64,000 bases of DNA from an uncultured Porphyromonadaceae bacterium (GCA_900550395.1 URSD01000007.1:13116-77115); one strand, 5' to 3'. Positions 26,049 through 35,675 are shown, counted from the stretch's first letter. Notes: generated from the letters alone by a model not told the origin. Made by a program: numbers and translations.

Positions 26049-27875
26049 ATGATGAAAAGCAAATCGCGCATACTACTGCTGATGGCTCTGACAGCCCTCA
26101 GCGTTATCGCAGCCGCAGCACAGGCAACATTCAAAGTGGTACCGCCCGGCAATGTGGTGGAAGGACGAAAGTTCAGCCTCACCTTCCGCCTCACCAACGG
26201 CGAGGCCAACGCCCCGAAAGCGCCGCAGCTGGAAGGATGCACTCTGCTGTACGGGCCGTCGGTTTCAACCATGCAGAGCACGGAGATTGTGAACGGCCAC
26301 ATGAGCTCAACCTCCAGCATAGATTTCTCCTACATATACTCAGCCGACAAGGCCGGTACTGTCAAGGTACCGGCTCTGACGGTTAATGCCGGCGGCAAAA
26401 CGGTAAGCAGCAACCCCATAAGCTTCAGCATACTGCCTCCCGACCGCAACGCACAGTCATCACAGCCGGGAGGACGCCAGGGCGGAGGCAATCAAGCCGC
26501 ACAGCCCGCACAGGCTTCGCACCGCATATCGCCCGACGACCTGCTCATACGCATCTCCTTCAACAAGACCCACGTCTACGAACAGGAGGCCGTCATAGCC
26601 ACCATCAAGGTGTACACAACTACGGACATCACCTCGATAATGCCCAAGAAGCAGCCCGTATTCGAGGGATTCCTCTCCGAGGAGCTGCCGGTGACCCTCC
26701 ACACTGAAACCGAACATTACAACGGACGCAATTACACCACCGCTGTGCTGAAACGCTGCCTGCTGTATCCGCAGAAATCCGGACAACTGACGGTGAACTC
26801 GGGTCAGTATGACGTGGTGGTACGCAGCTACGAGCCCGTCAACATGGGGTTCTTCGTAACACACCGCCCGGTGGAGCAGACCGTAACGACACGCAGCAAC
26901 AGCGCGAAGCTTACCGTCGAGGCTCTGCCCGAACCGCGTCCTGCCGGCTTTGACGGCGCCGTAGGTCGCTTCACCGTCGACACGGAACTGAAGCCCGAAC
27001 TGCTGCGCACCAACGAGGCCGCCACCTATTCCTATATAGTAAAAGGCACAGGCAACATCAAGTTCCTAAAGGCACCCGACATAGAGTTCCCGGCCGGAAT
27101 GGACCGCTACACTCCGAAGACCGACATACAGGCCTCCGTCAGCGGCGCCGACATGACCGGCACTTTCCGCGTCGACTACACCATCGTACCTCAGGAGCCG
27201 GGAAAAATGACGATTCCCGGAAAAGACTTCGTTTACTTCGACCCCTCCACAAAAAAATACGAGACACTCACTACGCGTTCCTACGACGTCAACGTAGCCC
27301 GCGGCGCCGCGACTTCTGTCAGCGCCGTCGAGCAGAAAGCCATAGACAACACCATCACCGACATCCGCCACATACACACCTCTCCCGCCGTCGTAACCGC
27401 GCCGGGCATCATATTCCGTTCCGGCTGGTACTGGGGCGCATATGCCCTGGTTGTCGTGTTGCTTGCAGCTGCCGTCCTGGGCTACCGGCGTACGCTCCGC
27501 CTGCGTGCCGACGTCGGAGGACGGCGCCTGGCCCGTGCCAGCCGTGTGGCCACAAAGCGCCTGAAGGCCGCGCGCACATACATGCGCGAAGGCAAGAACG
27601 ACGAGTTCTATCAGGAACTGGCACGCGCGCTGTGGGGCTACGTCAGCGACAAGCTCGGCATAGCGCCGTCGCAGCTGCTGCGCGACAACATCTCCGCACG
27701 GCTGCATGAGTATGGCGCCGACGAGGAAGCCACCCGCAGTGTCATCGACGTACTCGACGAATGCGAGCAGGCACGCTTCACTCCCGACCACTCCGCCGAC
27801 GAAGTATCGGCACTGTACGAACGCGCCACATCGGCCATCAACCAACTCGAAGGTGTAAAACGCAAGAAAGCATGA
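26049..27875 (+). CDS. batD: oxygen tolerance protein BatD
   Basis: 608 residues. A signal peptide (MMKSKSRILLLMALTALSVI, cut near AAAQA) leads into a large periplasmic beta-rich region: two or three Ig-like repeats, for instance NVVEGRKFSLTFRLTNGEAN, ISFNKTHVYEQEAVIATIKV, and NEAATYSYIVKGTGNIKFLK. A membrane helix at ~458-480 (GWYWGAYALVVVLLAAAVLG) is followed by a helical cytoplasmic tail with NDEFYQELARALWGYVSDKL. All match BatD. A Gln/Gly-rich spacer (QPGGRQGGGNQAAQPAQ) separates the first repeats. Stop overlaps batE by ATGA. Confidence 0.9.
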   Translation: MMKSKSRILLLMALTALSVIAAAAQATFKVVPPGNVVEGRKFSLTFRLTNGEANAPKAPQLEGCTLLYGPSVSTMQSTEIVNGHMSSTSSIDFSYIYSADKAGTVKVPALTVNAGGKTVSSNPISFSILPPDRNAQSSQPGGRQGGGNQAAQPAQASHRISPDDLLIRISFNKTHVYEQEAVIATIKVYTTTDITSIMPKKQPVFEGFLSEELPVTLHTETEHYNGRNYTTAVLKRCLLYPQKSGQLTVNSGQYDVVVRSYEPVNMGFFVTHRPVEQTVTTRSNSAKLTVEALPEPRPAGFDGAVGRFTVDTELKPELLRTNEAATYSYIVKGTGNIKFLKAPDIEFPAGMDRYTPKTDIQASVSGADMTGTFRVDYTIVPQEPGKMTIPGKDFVYFDPSTKKYETLTTRSYDVNVARGAATSVSAVEQKAIDNTITDIRHIHTSPAVVTAPGIIFRSGWYWGAYALVVVLLAAAVLGYRRTLRLRADVGGRRLARASRVATKRLKAARTYMREGKNDEFYQELARALWGYVSDKLGIAPSQLLRDNISARLHEYGADEEATRSVIDVLDECEQARFTPDHSADEVSALYERATSAINQLEGVKRKKA

Positions 27876-28651
27876 AAAAGATACTAAGCATACTGGTCTC
27901 GGCTGTCATCGGCATCTGCAGTGCCGCGGCGGCGTCCTTAGCACAGCAGGCCGATTCGGCCTACATGGCGGAGCAATACGCCGATGCCGCCGCACTCTAT
28001 GAGCGTTCCATCGCCGAAGAAGCTCCCGCTGCCGACACATACTACAACCTCGGCAACGCCTATTGGCGCCAGGGTCAGGCCGGCAACGCCATCATAAGCT
28101 ACGAGCGCGCGCTGCGCCTCGACCCGTCACATCAGGACGCACGTACCAACCTTGCTTTCGTGCGCACCAAAATTCAGGACCTGCCGGAGGACGACAGCGC
28201 CTTCCTGAGCAATCTGCACACACGCATCACCTCGTGGATGACACCCAACGGCTGGGCATGGACTGCCTTCATCCTGTTTCTGGCGGTAGTCGGCATGGCC
28301 GCGCTCTACATCTTCTCTACCGGCATTTACGTGCGTAAGACGGGATTCTTCGGAGGAATGGCTCTGCTATGCCTGTGCGTCTACGCCATAGTCGTCGCCG
28401 CCCAGACGGCCTCCGCGCCCTCGCGCCATGACGAAGCCGTTGTCACGGTGCCCACCACCCTGCTCAGTTCCACGCCCAAGGCCGGACAGAACGCCAAGGA
28501 CAAAGTCGTGGCAATACACGAAGGCACCAAGGTTCAGATAGTGGACAGCGTATCGGCTCCCGGACCAGACGGAGCAGAGATGTGGTACGACGTCAAGATC
28601 AACAACAGCACCCGGGCATGGCTTCACGCAAAGGACGTGAAACGCATCTGA
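27872..28651 (+). CDS. batE: TPR and SH3-like protein BatE
   Basis: 259 residues: signal peptide (MKKILSILVSAVIGICSA), TPR units at ~25-95 (DSAYMAEQYADAAALYERSI, YYNLGNAYWRQGQAGNAIIS), two membrane helices at ~128-150 and ~160-185 (AFILFLAVVGMAALYIFSTG; GMALLCLCVYAIVVAAQTA), and a C-terminal SH3b-like segment (KDKVVAIHEGTKVQIVDSVS). The family closes bat operons. Start at 27872 (ATGA overlap with batD) is chosen over the earlier in-frame ATG because it starts the signal peptide. Confidence 0.85.
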   Translation: MKKILSILVSAVIGICSAAAASLAQQADSAYMAEQYADAAALYERSIAEEAPAADTYYNLGNAYWRQGQAGNAIISYERALRLDPSHQDARTNLAFVRTKIQDLPEDDSAFLSNLHTRITSWMTPNGWAWTAFILFLAVVGMAALYIFSTGIYVRKTGFFGGMALLCLCVYAIVVAAQTASAPSRHDEAVVTVPTTLLSSTPKAGQNAKDKVVAIHEGTKVQIVDSVSAPGPDGAEMWYDVKINNSTRAWLHAKDVKRI

Positions 28652-28758
28652 ACCGGCTCGTGTGTTTTAAAACATATAATTTTTTTATGGTCTTTTGAAA
28701 AAAAGATAATAACTTTACCAACATAAAAACAATCACAACCCAATAAACTCTTAGCACT

Positions 28759-29013
28759 ATGCCCAAGACAATCACCTTCAACGAACTGCGCCGCCTCAAG
28801 GACAGTTTGCCCGACGGATCGATGCACAAGATAGCCGACCAGCTCAACACAACAGTACAGACCGTCCGCAACTACTTCGGCGGCGTAAACTATGATTTCG
28901 GCAAAAACCTCGGAGTACACATCGAGCCCGGACCCGACGGCGGCATCGTTGTCCTCGACGACCCCACCATCTACGACATGGCCATCGCCATCCTTAAAGA
29001 ACAGGAAAAATAA
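28759..29013 (+). CDS. small predicted DNA-binding protein
   Basis: 84 residues, cytoplasmic. The N-terminal half looks like a helix-turn-helix: FNELRRLKDSLPDGSMHKIA then DQLNTTVQTVRNYFGG, followed by a short acidic tail (EPGPDGGIVVLDDPTIYDMA). It is a conserved Bacteroidales protein by pattern; I know of no characterised member. It stands alone between the bat operon and the stress protein, with a 107-bp AT-rich upstream gap, and probably binds DNA (inference). Confidence 0.65.
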   Translation: MPKTITFNELRRLKDSLPDGSMHKIADQLNTTVQTVRNYFGGVNYDFGKNLGVHIEPGPDGGIVVLDDPTIYDMAIAILKEQEK

Positions 29014-29067
29014 ACGGAACGGCAGGCTGACTCACGCACTGCGCAGTCCCGGCATTCCGCACATATG

Positions 29068-29107
29068 GAGAGAGTGACGACGGCCTCTTACCGGCGTTTA
29101 CTCTCTC
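29068..29107 (+). terminator. hairpin downstream of the small HTH gene
   Basis: GAGAGAGT pairs with ACTCTCTC (8 bp), enclosing a second small stem GGC/CCG region. No clear U-tract follows (TTGTAATATAAG), so it could be a terminator or a leader hairpin of the stress-protein gene 44 bp downstream. Confidence 0.4.
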
Positions 29108-29150
29108 TTGTAATATAAGAGCGTTTATCCACCATCCACATCCAGCCACA

Positions 29151-30266
29151 ATGACACGCTACATCACCGTCGCTATCCACACATTCGACCGCGCCCTCTC
29201 CCTGCGGTCGATGCTTGAAGCCGAAGGTATAGAAGTAATGCTGCAAAACGTCAACCTTACAGACCCTGCGGTAGCGTCGGGTGTGCGCGTACGCATCCCT
29301 GAGTCCGACCTGCCGCTGGCATTGCGCATCATCGAGAACGCCGATGTGTTCAGCTCGGCCGACGCGGCGAAGTGTGAGGAGACACACTCCATACTCGTGC
29401 CCGTCGACTTCAGCGACTACTCCATGCAGGCCGCCGTCATTGCAGCACGTCTGGCGGCACAGCACAACGCGTCGCTGCGGCTGCTGCACTCCTACATCGA
29501 CCCCTACGTGGCCGCCAACATGCAGCTCAGCGACAACCTCACCTACGAGATAGCCGACGCCGACAGCCGCGAACGCCTCGAAGCGACGGCAACCCGACAG
29601 ATGCAGAAATTCACGGCCGCGCTTACTTCGGCCCTGCGCGATGCGGGAGTGCCTCCGGTAAAATATTCCACCAAAATCGTGGAAGGTGTGCCCGAGGACG
29701 TCATTGTGGAATACGGACGCATAAACCCACCCTTGATGGTGGTGATGGGTACACGTGCCAGCGAACGCAAGGAACGCGAGCTCATCGGCAGCGTAAGCGC
29801 CGAAGTACTCGACGCCGGACGCTTCAGCGTACTCACCGTGCCGGAACCGCTGGAAATCCACGGTCGCCTTGACGTGCGCCGCGTGCTTTTCTTCTGCAAT
29901 CTCGAGCAACAGGACATACTGGCGATAGACAGCTTCTCGCGCCTGATTCAGCCGGCCGACGGCACAGAAGTATCTATCATGCGCATGCCGCCCAGGCGAC
30001 GCTTCGCCAGAACTGCCTCGGCCGCCTCGTCGGCCCCGTTGCTGGCCTACTGCCGCGAGCACTATCCGTCGTGGACATTCTCTTTCACGGAAACCAACGC
30101 CGACGACATAGCGGCCTCCATCAGGCAGCTGCACGCCGACACCGGGTTCGACCTGATAGTGGTGCCCAACCGGCGCAAGAGCCTCCTTGGCAGGGTATTC
30201 AGCCCCGGCCTGGCAAACACCATACTCTTCCGCGCAGATTTACCCATGCTCGTCATTCCGGTCTGA
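29151..30266 (+). CDS. universal stress protein, tandem UspA, with DUF2007-like N-terminus
   Basis: 371 residues. Residues 1-75 resemble the DUF2007 putative signal-transducing domain (FDRALSLRSMLEAEGIEVML, then VRVRIPESDLPLALRIIEN). Two UspA-like domains follow: ~80-225 opens SILVPVDFSDYSMQAAVIAA and ends MGTRASERKERELIGSVSAE. ~240-370 is a degenerate copy (RVLFFCNLEQQDILAIDSFS, VVPNRRKSLLGRVFSPGLAN). The first domain has the GxxG-like nucleotide loop partly preserved (VMGTRA... IGSVSAE); the second lacks it. It starts 3 bp before threonine synthase's operon partner but has its own leader. Confidence 0.8.
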   Translation: MTRYITVAIHTFDRALSLRSMLEAEGIEVMLQNVNLTDPAVASGVRVRIPESDLPLALRIIENADVFSSADAAKCEETHSILVPVDFSDYSMQAAVIAARLAAQHNASLRLLHSYIDPYVAANMQLSDNLTYEIADADSRERLEATATRQMQKFTAALTSALRDAGVPPVKYSTKIVEGVPEDVIVEYGRINPPLMVVMGTRASERKERELIGSVSAEVLDAGRFSVLTVPEPLEIHGRLDVRRVLFFCNLEQQDILAIDSFSRLIQPADGTEVSIMRMPPRRRFARTASAASSAPLLAYCREHYPSWTFSFTETNADDIAASIRQLHADTGFDLIVVPNRRKSLLGRVFSPGLANTILFRADLPMLVIPV

Positions 30267-30269
30267 CAC

Positions 30270-31556
30270 ATGCAATACATCAGCACTGCGACTCCATCCC
30301 TGCGCACCTCTCTCACCAATGCCATAGTGCATCCGGTGGCGCCTGACGGCGGCATATACATGCCGGCCTCGCTGCCGGTGGTGCCGCGCGCTTTCTTCAA
30401 TAACATAGACCAGCTGAGGCCGGCCGACATAGCCTATGTGGTGGCGAACACACTGTTCGGCGACGACGTAGACGGCGCCGTTCTGAAACGCATCACGGCC
30501 GAGAGTTGCAGCTACCGCATGCCCGTGCGACGTATTGCCGACAGGCTATACGTCATGGAACTCTTCCACGGGCCGTCGCTGTCTTTCAAGGATTTCGGCA
30601 CAAGGTTTCTGGCTCGCCTGTACCGGCATCTGGCATCACAGAGCGCCGTCCGACACATCAACGTACTCGTCGCCACCACCGGCAACAGCGGAAGCGCCAT
30701 TGCCGACGCATTCCGCGGACTGGACGGCGTAGACGTATTCATTCTGTATCCACACGGAAGCCTCTCCAGAATGCAGGAAGCGCAGTTCGCAACCCTCGGA
30801 GGCAACACCCACCCGCTGGAAGTACACGGCACGATAGATGACTGCAACCGGTTGGTGGACGCCGCGCTCGTCGACCGGCAGCTCAATGCCGAACTGCATC
30901 TCGCCAGCGCCAATTCGCTCAATCTCGGGCGCGTGCTCCCGCAGGTCACCTACTTCTTCGAGGCATGCGCACGCCTGCAAAGCGCAGGCCTTGACCCGTC
31001 GGCCACGGACTTCGCCATGCCATGCGGCAATCTCAGCAACGTCACGGCCGCTGCCATAGCCAAGCGTATGGGCGCTCCGATAGGCGGCATCACGGGCGCC
31101 TGCCGCCCCGGTGCGTTCGCCGACCTGGCCGCCGGAGGCGCATTCCCGCCCTTCGACATTTCCGACTCATATCCGGCCAATATGCCGCGCCTGAGATGCC
31201 TATACGCCGGCGACGCCGACGCATTGCGGCGCGACATCCGCGCCGAAGTCTTCACGGAGGAGCAGCAGGAAGATGCGGTCCGGGAAGTCCTCGACCGCAC
31301 GGGCTATATCGCCGAACCGCGTTCGGCATCGGCTATCCTGAGTCTCATGCGCCGACCCGACAGCCGACGCCCGGGCATAGCTATGGTGAACACACATCCT
31401 GCCAAGTTCCTGGACAGAATGACCGCAATCACGGCCCGCGCCATAGAACTGCCCCTGCAACTGAACAGAGCGATGGGTGCGGTTGTTCGTAAAGAACGAA
31501 TATACCCTACTCTGCCGGCACTCCGCAAAATTCTTCTTAAGCATAACCTAATTTAA
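30270..31556 (+). CDS. thrC: threonine synthase
   Basis: 428 residues, the type-1 (E. coli-like) length. It converts O-phospho-L-homoserine to L-threonine with PLP in the cytoplasm. The N-terminal motif is YISTATPSLRTSLTNAIVH with GGIYMPASLP, the PLP lysine is in FHGPSLSFKDFGTRF (about residue 107), and the phosphate-binding loop is VATTGNSGSAIADAF. CGNLSNVTAAAIAKRMGAP is also typical. It lies 3 bp after the stress protein gene, so the two are co-transcribed. thrA and thrB are not in the window. Confidence 0.93.
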   Translation: MQYISTATPSLRTSLTNAIVHPVAPDGGIYMPASLPVVPRAFFNNIDQLRPADIAYVVANTLFGDDVDGAVLKRITAESCSYRMPVRRIADRLYVMELFHGPSLSFKDFGTRFLARLYRHLASQSAVRHINVLVATTGNSGSAIADAFRGLDGVDVFILYPHGSLSRMQEAQFATLGGNTHPLEVHGTIDDCNRLVDAALVDRQLNAELHLASANSLNLGRVLPQVTYFFEACARLQSAGLDPSATDFAMPCGNLSNVTAAAIAKRMGAPIGGITGACRPGAFADLAAGGAFPPFDISDSYPANMPRLRCLYAGDADALRRDIRAEVFTEEQQEDAVREVLDRTGYIAEPRSASAILSLMRRPDSRRPGIAMVNTHPAKFLDRMTAITARAIELPLQLNRAMGAVVRKERIYPTLPALRKILLKHNLI

Positions 31557-31584
31557 ACCTATACAATCAACCTTACGTTTCAAC

Positions 31585-31911
31585 ATGGCAAACAGACGTT
31601 CCACAAAGAAACAGATACGAACCCTCTGCGGCGCACTCGCCGGAGAACTCCTCACGGCATCGGCATATATCGACGGAATCGATACTGAAAAAGTGGCTGA
31701 GCTCGTCACACGCATCGCCCGCCTTCAGGTCAAAGGACTGTCGATGTGCAACTTCTCCTTTGACAAGAGTCCGGCCGACTTCCCGGACATGCAGGCCTAC
31801 CACAAGGCCCTCGCCGCCTACAATAAGCTCGCGTTCCGCCGTCTGCACGACGTACTGAACGACGAGACATCCGCCATCCTCAAAGAGATGAACGCCACCG
31901 TGAAGAAGTAA
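31585..31911 (+). CDS. conserved helical hypothetical protein
   Basis: 108 residues, cytoplasmic and predicted all-helical (KKQIRTLCGALAGELLTASA, then EKVAELVTRIARLQVKGLSM). The sequence has the look of small Bacteroidales housekeeping-associated proteins of unknown function. It stands alone 28 bp after thrC and ends well before the acyltransferase. I do not recognise a family. Confidence 0.6.
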   Translation: MANRRSTKKQIRTLCGALAGELLTASAYIDGIDTEKVAELVTRIARLQVKGLSMCNFSFDKSPADFPDMQAYHKALAAYNKLAFRRLHDVLNDETSAILKEMNATVKK

Positions 31912-32004
31912 GGCGACTGCCCGCCTCCTTCCAGAAAACAAACGACATGCCTGTCGGGGTTTCAATTTAGAAGCTCCGTAAGTCTTTAAGCCCCATTCCT
32001 AAAT

Positions 32005-32553
32005 ATGATATTTTCCAAACTGCTGCTCCGCCTTATGGGCTGGAAAGTAAGCGTGACAGTACCCAATATTCCGCAATGCATCATATGCGTGGCGCCACAC
32101 ACAAGCAACGAGGATTTCCTGCTGTGCGAGCTGGCTATACGCAGCGTAGGACGCCATTCCGGATTCCTGATGAAAAAAAGCTGGTTTTTCTGGCCCTTAG
32201 GCCCTATATTCCGCGCGATGGGAGGTGTTCCCGTGGACCGCAGCCACGGCGCACCCTCGCTCATAGACGCGCTGGTACACCGCTTCCAGACCACCTCGCG
32301 CCTTGTCATAGCCATAACGCCGGAAGGCACCCGCAGCCGCAACCCGAACTGGCACACCGGCTTCCTGCGCATAGCCACCGAAGCACACGTGCCGGTGATG
32401 CTCGCCGTAGTAGACTTCAAGACAAAGCACATCTTCATGCACGAGCAGTTCTATCCCACAGGCGACATAGATGCCGACATGCGCTACATCAAGAAATATT
32501 ACACGCCCTACCAAGGCAAATATCCTGAGAAATTCACCACGGGAGATGAGTGA
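32005..32553 (+). CDS. PlsC-like acyltransferase
   Basis: 182 residues, shorter than canonical PlsC (about 240). The acyltransferase fold is shown by APHTSNEDFLLCELAIRS (the H-x4-D catalytic motif) and the second block TPEGTRSRNPNWHTGFLRIA, with GGVPVDRSH in between. It probably transfers an acyl chain to a lysophosphatidic acid or related lipid at the inner membrane, although short members also act on other acceptors. No clear membrane helix is present apart from the N-terminal amphipathic stretch. It overlaps the next gene by 8 bp. Confidence 0.8.
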   Translation: MIFSKLLLRLMGWKVSVTVPNIPQCIICVAPHTSNEDFLLCELAIRSVGRHSGFLMKKSWFFWPLGPIFRAMGGVPVDRSHGAPSLIDALVHRFQTTSRLVIAITPEGTRSRNPNWHTGFLRIATEAHVPVMLAVVDFKTKHIFMHEQFYPTGDIDADMRYIKKYYTPYQGKYPEKFTTGDE

Positions 32554-33331
32554 CACACTGAGAATCACGGCATGCCCGCTGGAGGTAGCGCCGGGCGACA
32601 TCCGGGCCAACCTGAACGCTGCCGAAGCCGCCATGCAGGCAGCGTCGGCGTTCAGGCCCGACATCGTAGTGTTTCCCGAACTGATGAACAGCGGATTCGT
32701 CAGCAGCGCTGAGGCGATGCGCAGTTTGGCCGAAGGACCCGGCGGCCCCACGATGCAGGCCGTGCGCCGCATGGCCTGCGGACACGACTGCGCGATAGCC
32801 GGAAGCTACGATGCACTGGCCGAGGACGGCAGTTGCCGCAACCGTGCATTCTTCGTCGAACCGGACGGCCGCACCATATTCTACGACAAGAGACACCTGT
32901 TCTCGCTCAGCAAGGAGGCGCGGATATTCACCCGCGGCGACAAAGCTACGCCGGTTGTGGAATTCCGGAGCTGGAAAGTTGCCCTCAATGTGTGCTACGA
33001 CCTGCGCTTCCCCGTGTGGATGCGCAATGCCGGCTACGCCTACGACATCATGCTGCTGCCGGCCAACTGGCCTGCATCGCGCGCATACGCTCTGGAACAT
33101 CTGCTGATAGCGCGAGCCATAGAGAATCAGGCGGCCATAGTATGCGCCAACCTTGCCGGAAGCGACCGCTTCGGCACCTACGACGGCTGCACCTTCGCAT
33201 TCGACCACGCCGGACAACCGGCATTCCTGCCGGGGACCCTTACTACCGACTTCTCATTACAGGCCATACGCGAGGCGCGCGACTACATGCCGTGCATGCG
33301 CGATGCCGACGACTTCACAGTCCGCATCTGA
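32546..33331 (+). CDS. carbon-nitrogen hydrolase, omega-amidase-like
   Basis: 261 residues. The nitrilase catalytic triad is present: Glu in VVFPELMNSGF (about 46), Lys in FYDKRHLFSLSKEARIF (about 114), Cys in VALNVCYDLRFPVWMRNA (about 150). The WKVALNVCYDLRFP context and length match the omega-amidase (YafV/Nit2) subgroup that hydrolyses alpha-ketoglutaramate or related amides, but substrate is not provable here. It overlaps the acyltransferase by 8 bp and ends 7 bp before a convergent gene. Confidence 0.82.
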   Translation: MSDTLRITACPLEVAPGDIRANLNAAEAAMQAASAFRPDIVVFPELMNSGFVSSAEAMRSLAEGPGGPTMQAVRRMACGHDCAIAGSYDALAEDGSCRNRAFFVEPDGRTIFYDKRHLFSLSKEARIFTRGDKATPVVEFRSWKVALNVCYDLRFPVWMRNAGYAYDIMLLPANWPASRAYALEHLLIARAIENQAAIVCANLAGSDRFGTYDGCTFAFDHAGQPAFLPGTLTTDFSLQAIREARDYMPCMRDADDFTVRI

Positions 33332-33338
33332 ATTCGGT

Positions 33339-34595
33339 CTATCGATAAGGCGTGAGATCCACGTCCTGACGAAGACGCCTCTGCTTGCCGCGGGCGTCTT
33401 TTTCTATTGAATCCACCGCTACCACGTCGCAGTCGAGCATGTCCTTGAACGAGCGCTGCATATCCTCCAGCATGGAGATACGGTCGGCTTCGCCCCAGCG
33501 GTCGTTCACCACGAGCCGCGTCACCAGGCGTCCCGGCGCAGGCTGCCAGTACTGACGGTTTACCACATTGGCCGTACTCTCCTTGCGCGTGAGGAAAAGA
33601 CAGGGTATGAGCTTGCCGGCCTTGGTGACGATGAAATCGGAAGAACGGCCGAGAATGGCCAGCACACGGCCCTGAGGATCGACCTCCACATAGTCACGAG
33701 TGGCATAGCGTATCATCGGCATGGCCGTGTTCATGATGCTTGTTGCCACAACCTCGCACACCGTATTGCCTTCGAGCGTACGCTCGCCCGTGTCTATCAG
33801 CTCGGCGTAGCCGAAATTGTGGTAGAAGCGGAAGGGACCGAGACCCTCGGCGGCGGCCATGCAGGCAAGCTCGTTATGGCCGTAATTGTCAATAAGCCCG
33901 GCCGTGGGAAACACCTCCATTACCAGTTTTTTGTCTTCGGCGCAGAAGGCCTCGCTGCTGGCAACGATACCCTTGATCTGCAATGGCGACGTGCCGTAGC
34001 GGCGCTTGATGAGGCGCGCGAAGATGGTGATGGCCGAAGGATATACGTGCAGGCAATTGATGCGCAGACGCTTCATCTCGTCCAGATACTCGTCGAGGCG
34101 CTCCTCGCAGAGGAAATAGGGAGAGAACAGGTAGCGCTTGTTTCCTATGTACTGCACCAGTTCGCCCGTGTCGGTGTGGTCTCGCAGCTGGGCGATGCGC
34201 AGATTTTTGCCGAAGGTCGAGAAATGGCGCTGATATATCAGGTCTTTCTCGATAAAGACCTTTGGCGAGTAGTACACGTCGAGAGGTATGCCCGTGGAAC
34301 CGGACGTACGCTTCATGAAGCGGAACATACGCGGAACGCGCCTCGACACCATGCTCTCGGTCTTTCCCTTGATATCCTGCTTGCTGATTATGGGAAAGCG
34401 AGTCAGGTCGAAGCCGCCCTCAAGATAGCGGGCATAGTCGTGGTAGAAGGGCACATCGCGTATGGCCTTGCGCACGGCCTGCTCCAGCAGTTCGGGCTTG
34501 AATTCGTCGAGATAAAGCTTCTTTTTCTTGCTGACCGTAGGCCATTTCGTCAGCAATTCTCTGAGATACTCTACGATAATATGATTGAGCTCCAT
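33339..34595 (-). CDS. CapK/phenylacetate-CoA ligase-family adenylate-forming protein
   Basis: 418 residues. The ANL superfamily signature is visible as RTSGSTGIPLDVYYSP (P-loop, about 118), with YGHNELACMAAAEGLGPFRF and a downstream RYATRDYVEVDPQGRV. Proteins of this branch (CapK) appear in capsule and surface glycan operons and are thought to activate or transfer a carboxylate. It is the last gene of a three-gene operon with a glycosyltransferase (3 bp away) and a bi-domain oxidoreductase, which argues for a surface-glycan role rather than aromatic degradation. Confidence 0.82.
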   Translation of the reverse strand: MELNHIIVEYLRELLTKWPTVSKKKKLYLDEFKPELLEQAVRKAIRDVPFYHDYARYLEGGFDLTRFPIISKQDIKGKTESMVSRRVPRMFRFMKRTSGSTGIPLDVYYSPKVFIEKDLIYQRHFSTFGKNLRIAQLRDHTDTGELVQYIGNKRYLFSPYFLCEERLDEYLDEMKRLRINCLHVYPSAITIFARLIKRRYGTSPLQIKGIVASSEAFCAEDKKLVMEVFPTAGLIDNYGHNELACMAAAEGLGPFRFYHNFGYAELIDTGERTLEGNTVCEVVATSIMNTAMPMIRYATRDYVEVDPQGRVLAILGRSSDFIVTKAGKLIPCLFLTRKESTANVVNRQYWQPAPGRLVTRLVVNDRWGEADRISMLEDMQRSFKDMLDCDVVAVDSIEKDARGKQRRLRQDVDLTPYR

Positions 34596-34598
34596 TGT

Positions 34599-35675
34599 TT
34601 ACAAACTTCTTAATATCTGCATGAAACGCCCGGTTATGCAGCTCGGTGCGAAATCCTCCGACCTGCGTTTTCCTGCCAAGCCGTGGCGGGTGACGGCCTC
34701 CCGGTTGTCGATATAGAACTTCATGGCATCGAAGAGCGCACGGCGGTCGCCGGGCTCAATAAGCAGGCCGTTGACGCCATCCTCCACAATTTCCGGTATA
34801 CCGCCCACACGCGTGGATATCACCGCCATCGAATAGGTCATGGCCTCCAGCAGTGAAATAGGCAGTCCCTCGAAATAGGACGGAAGCACCATGACATCGC
34901 TCTCGCTGAACACGCGGTCCTTGGCCTCGCCATCCACCCAGCCGCGGAAGACGGCGATGTCGGCGATGCCGTGTCCGGCAATGAAATCACGCACTTCGCC
35001 CTCATTGAAACGTCCGCAGAGCACGACACGGGCTTTGCCGCGAAGCGCGTCTGCGTGCGACGCTATGACCTCAAGCAGGTCAAATACGCCTTTCTCCTTC
35101 AGAAACCAGCCGGCGTAGACGAACTGCACGAGTGCATCCGTCGCACGGTCGTGCGGTTCGCGGCCCACTGCAGGAGTATCCACAATATTGTTAAGCACCA
35201 GCGTATTGCCGAGAGCGAACGTGCTGTCAGCATACTCTTTCCATTTCTCCGTCAGGAACACCACACGGTCGCACCTACTGAGCAACGGCCTGAGGGCATC
35301 TGCACCGCGCTCCTCCGTATATTTACGGAACTCTCCGCTGTGGATGTGGAAAACCACTTTGTAGCCCAGCGCCTTTGCCCACCTGATAAGGAGCGACTTA
35401 CGGCGCCACGACTTGCCGGTGGCGCCGTGGACGTCCAGCACTTTGTAGCCCAGCATACGGGCCGGAGCGAGCGCCATGAGAGTGCGGGCAAAATTTACCA
35501 GTCCGGGCACCCTTCCCCTCAGGCTGTTGGTCGCCAGCATGTGAAACTCGGGCAGGTTCCGCCTGTAAGCCTCGAGAACAGCCGCGATGCCGCCGCGGTT
35601 TTTCAGGTGAGGCCCTATGAACAGAACGCGCCTGAGTATCTGCCTGTCTGACGTCATTGCCGGGTTGCTCTTCAC
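34599..35675 (-). CDS. family 4-type glycosyltransferase
   Basis: 358 residues, soluble GT-B fold. The N-terminus has RRVLFIGPHLKNRGGIAAVL (acceptor-binding GG loop), and the C-terminal nucleotide-sugar site is seen in VVLCGRFNEGEVRDFIAGHG, then VLPSYFEGLPISLLEAMTYS with the E-x7-E pattern, and STRVGGIPEIVEDGVNGLLI. These are the group-1/GT4 landmarks. The first ATG (35675) overlaps the previous gene by ATGA, which favours it over the in-frame ATG six codons later. Acceptor and donor are unknown. Confidence 0.88.
   Translation of the reverse strand: MKSNPAMTSDRQILRRVLFIGPHLKNRGGIAAVLEAYRRNLPEFHMLATNSLRGRVPGLVNFARTLMALAPARMLGYKVLDVHGATGKSWRRKSLLIRWAKALGYKVVFHIHSGEFRKYTEERGADALRPLLSRCDRVVFLTEKWKEYADSTFALGNTLVLNNIVDTPAVGREPHDRATDALVQFVYAGWFLKEKGVFDLLEVIASHADALRGKARVVLCGRFNEGEVRDFIAGHGIADIAVFRGWVDGEAKDRVFSESDVMVLPSYFEGLPISLLEAMTYSMAVISTRVGGIPEIVEDGVNGLLIEPGDRRALFDAMKFYIDNREAVTRHGLAGKRRSEDFAPSCITGRFMQILRSL

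Noticed and set aside
28659..28758. Promoter TAACTTTA before the small HTH gene
   Set aside because: The box ends in A rather than G and the TTTTG is 12 bp away instead of 19-20, so I did not list it.
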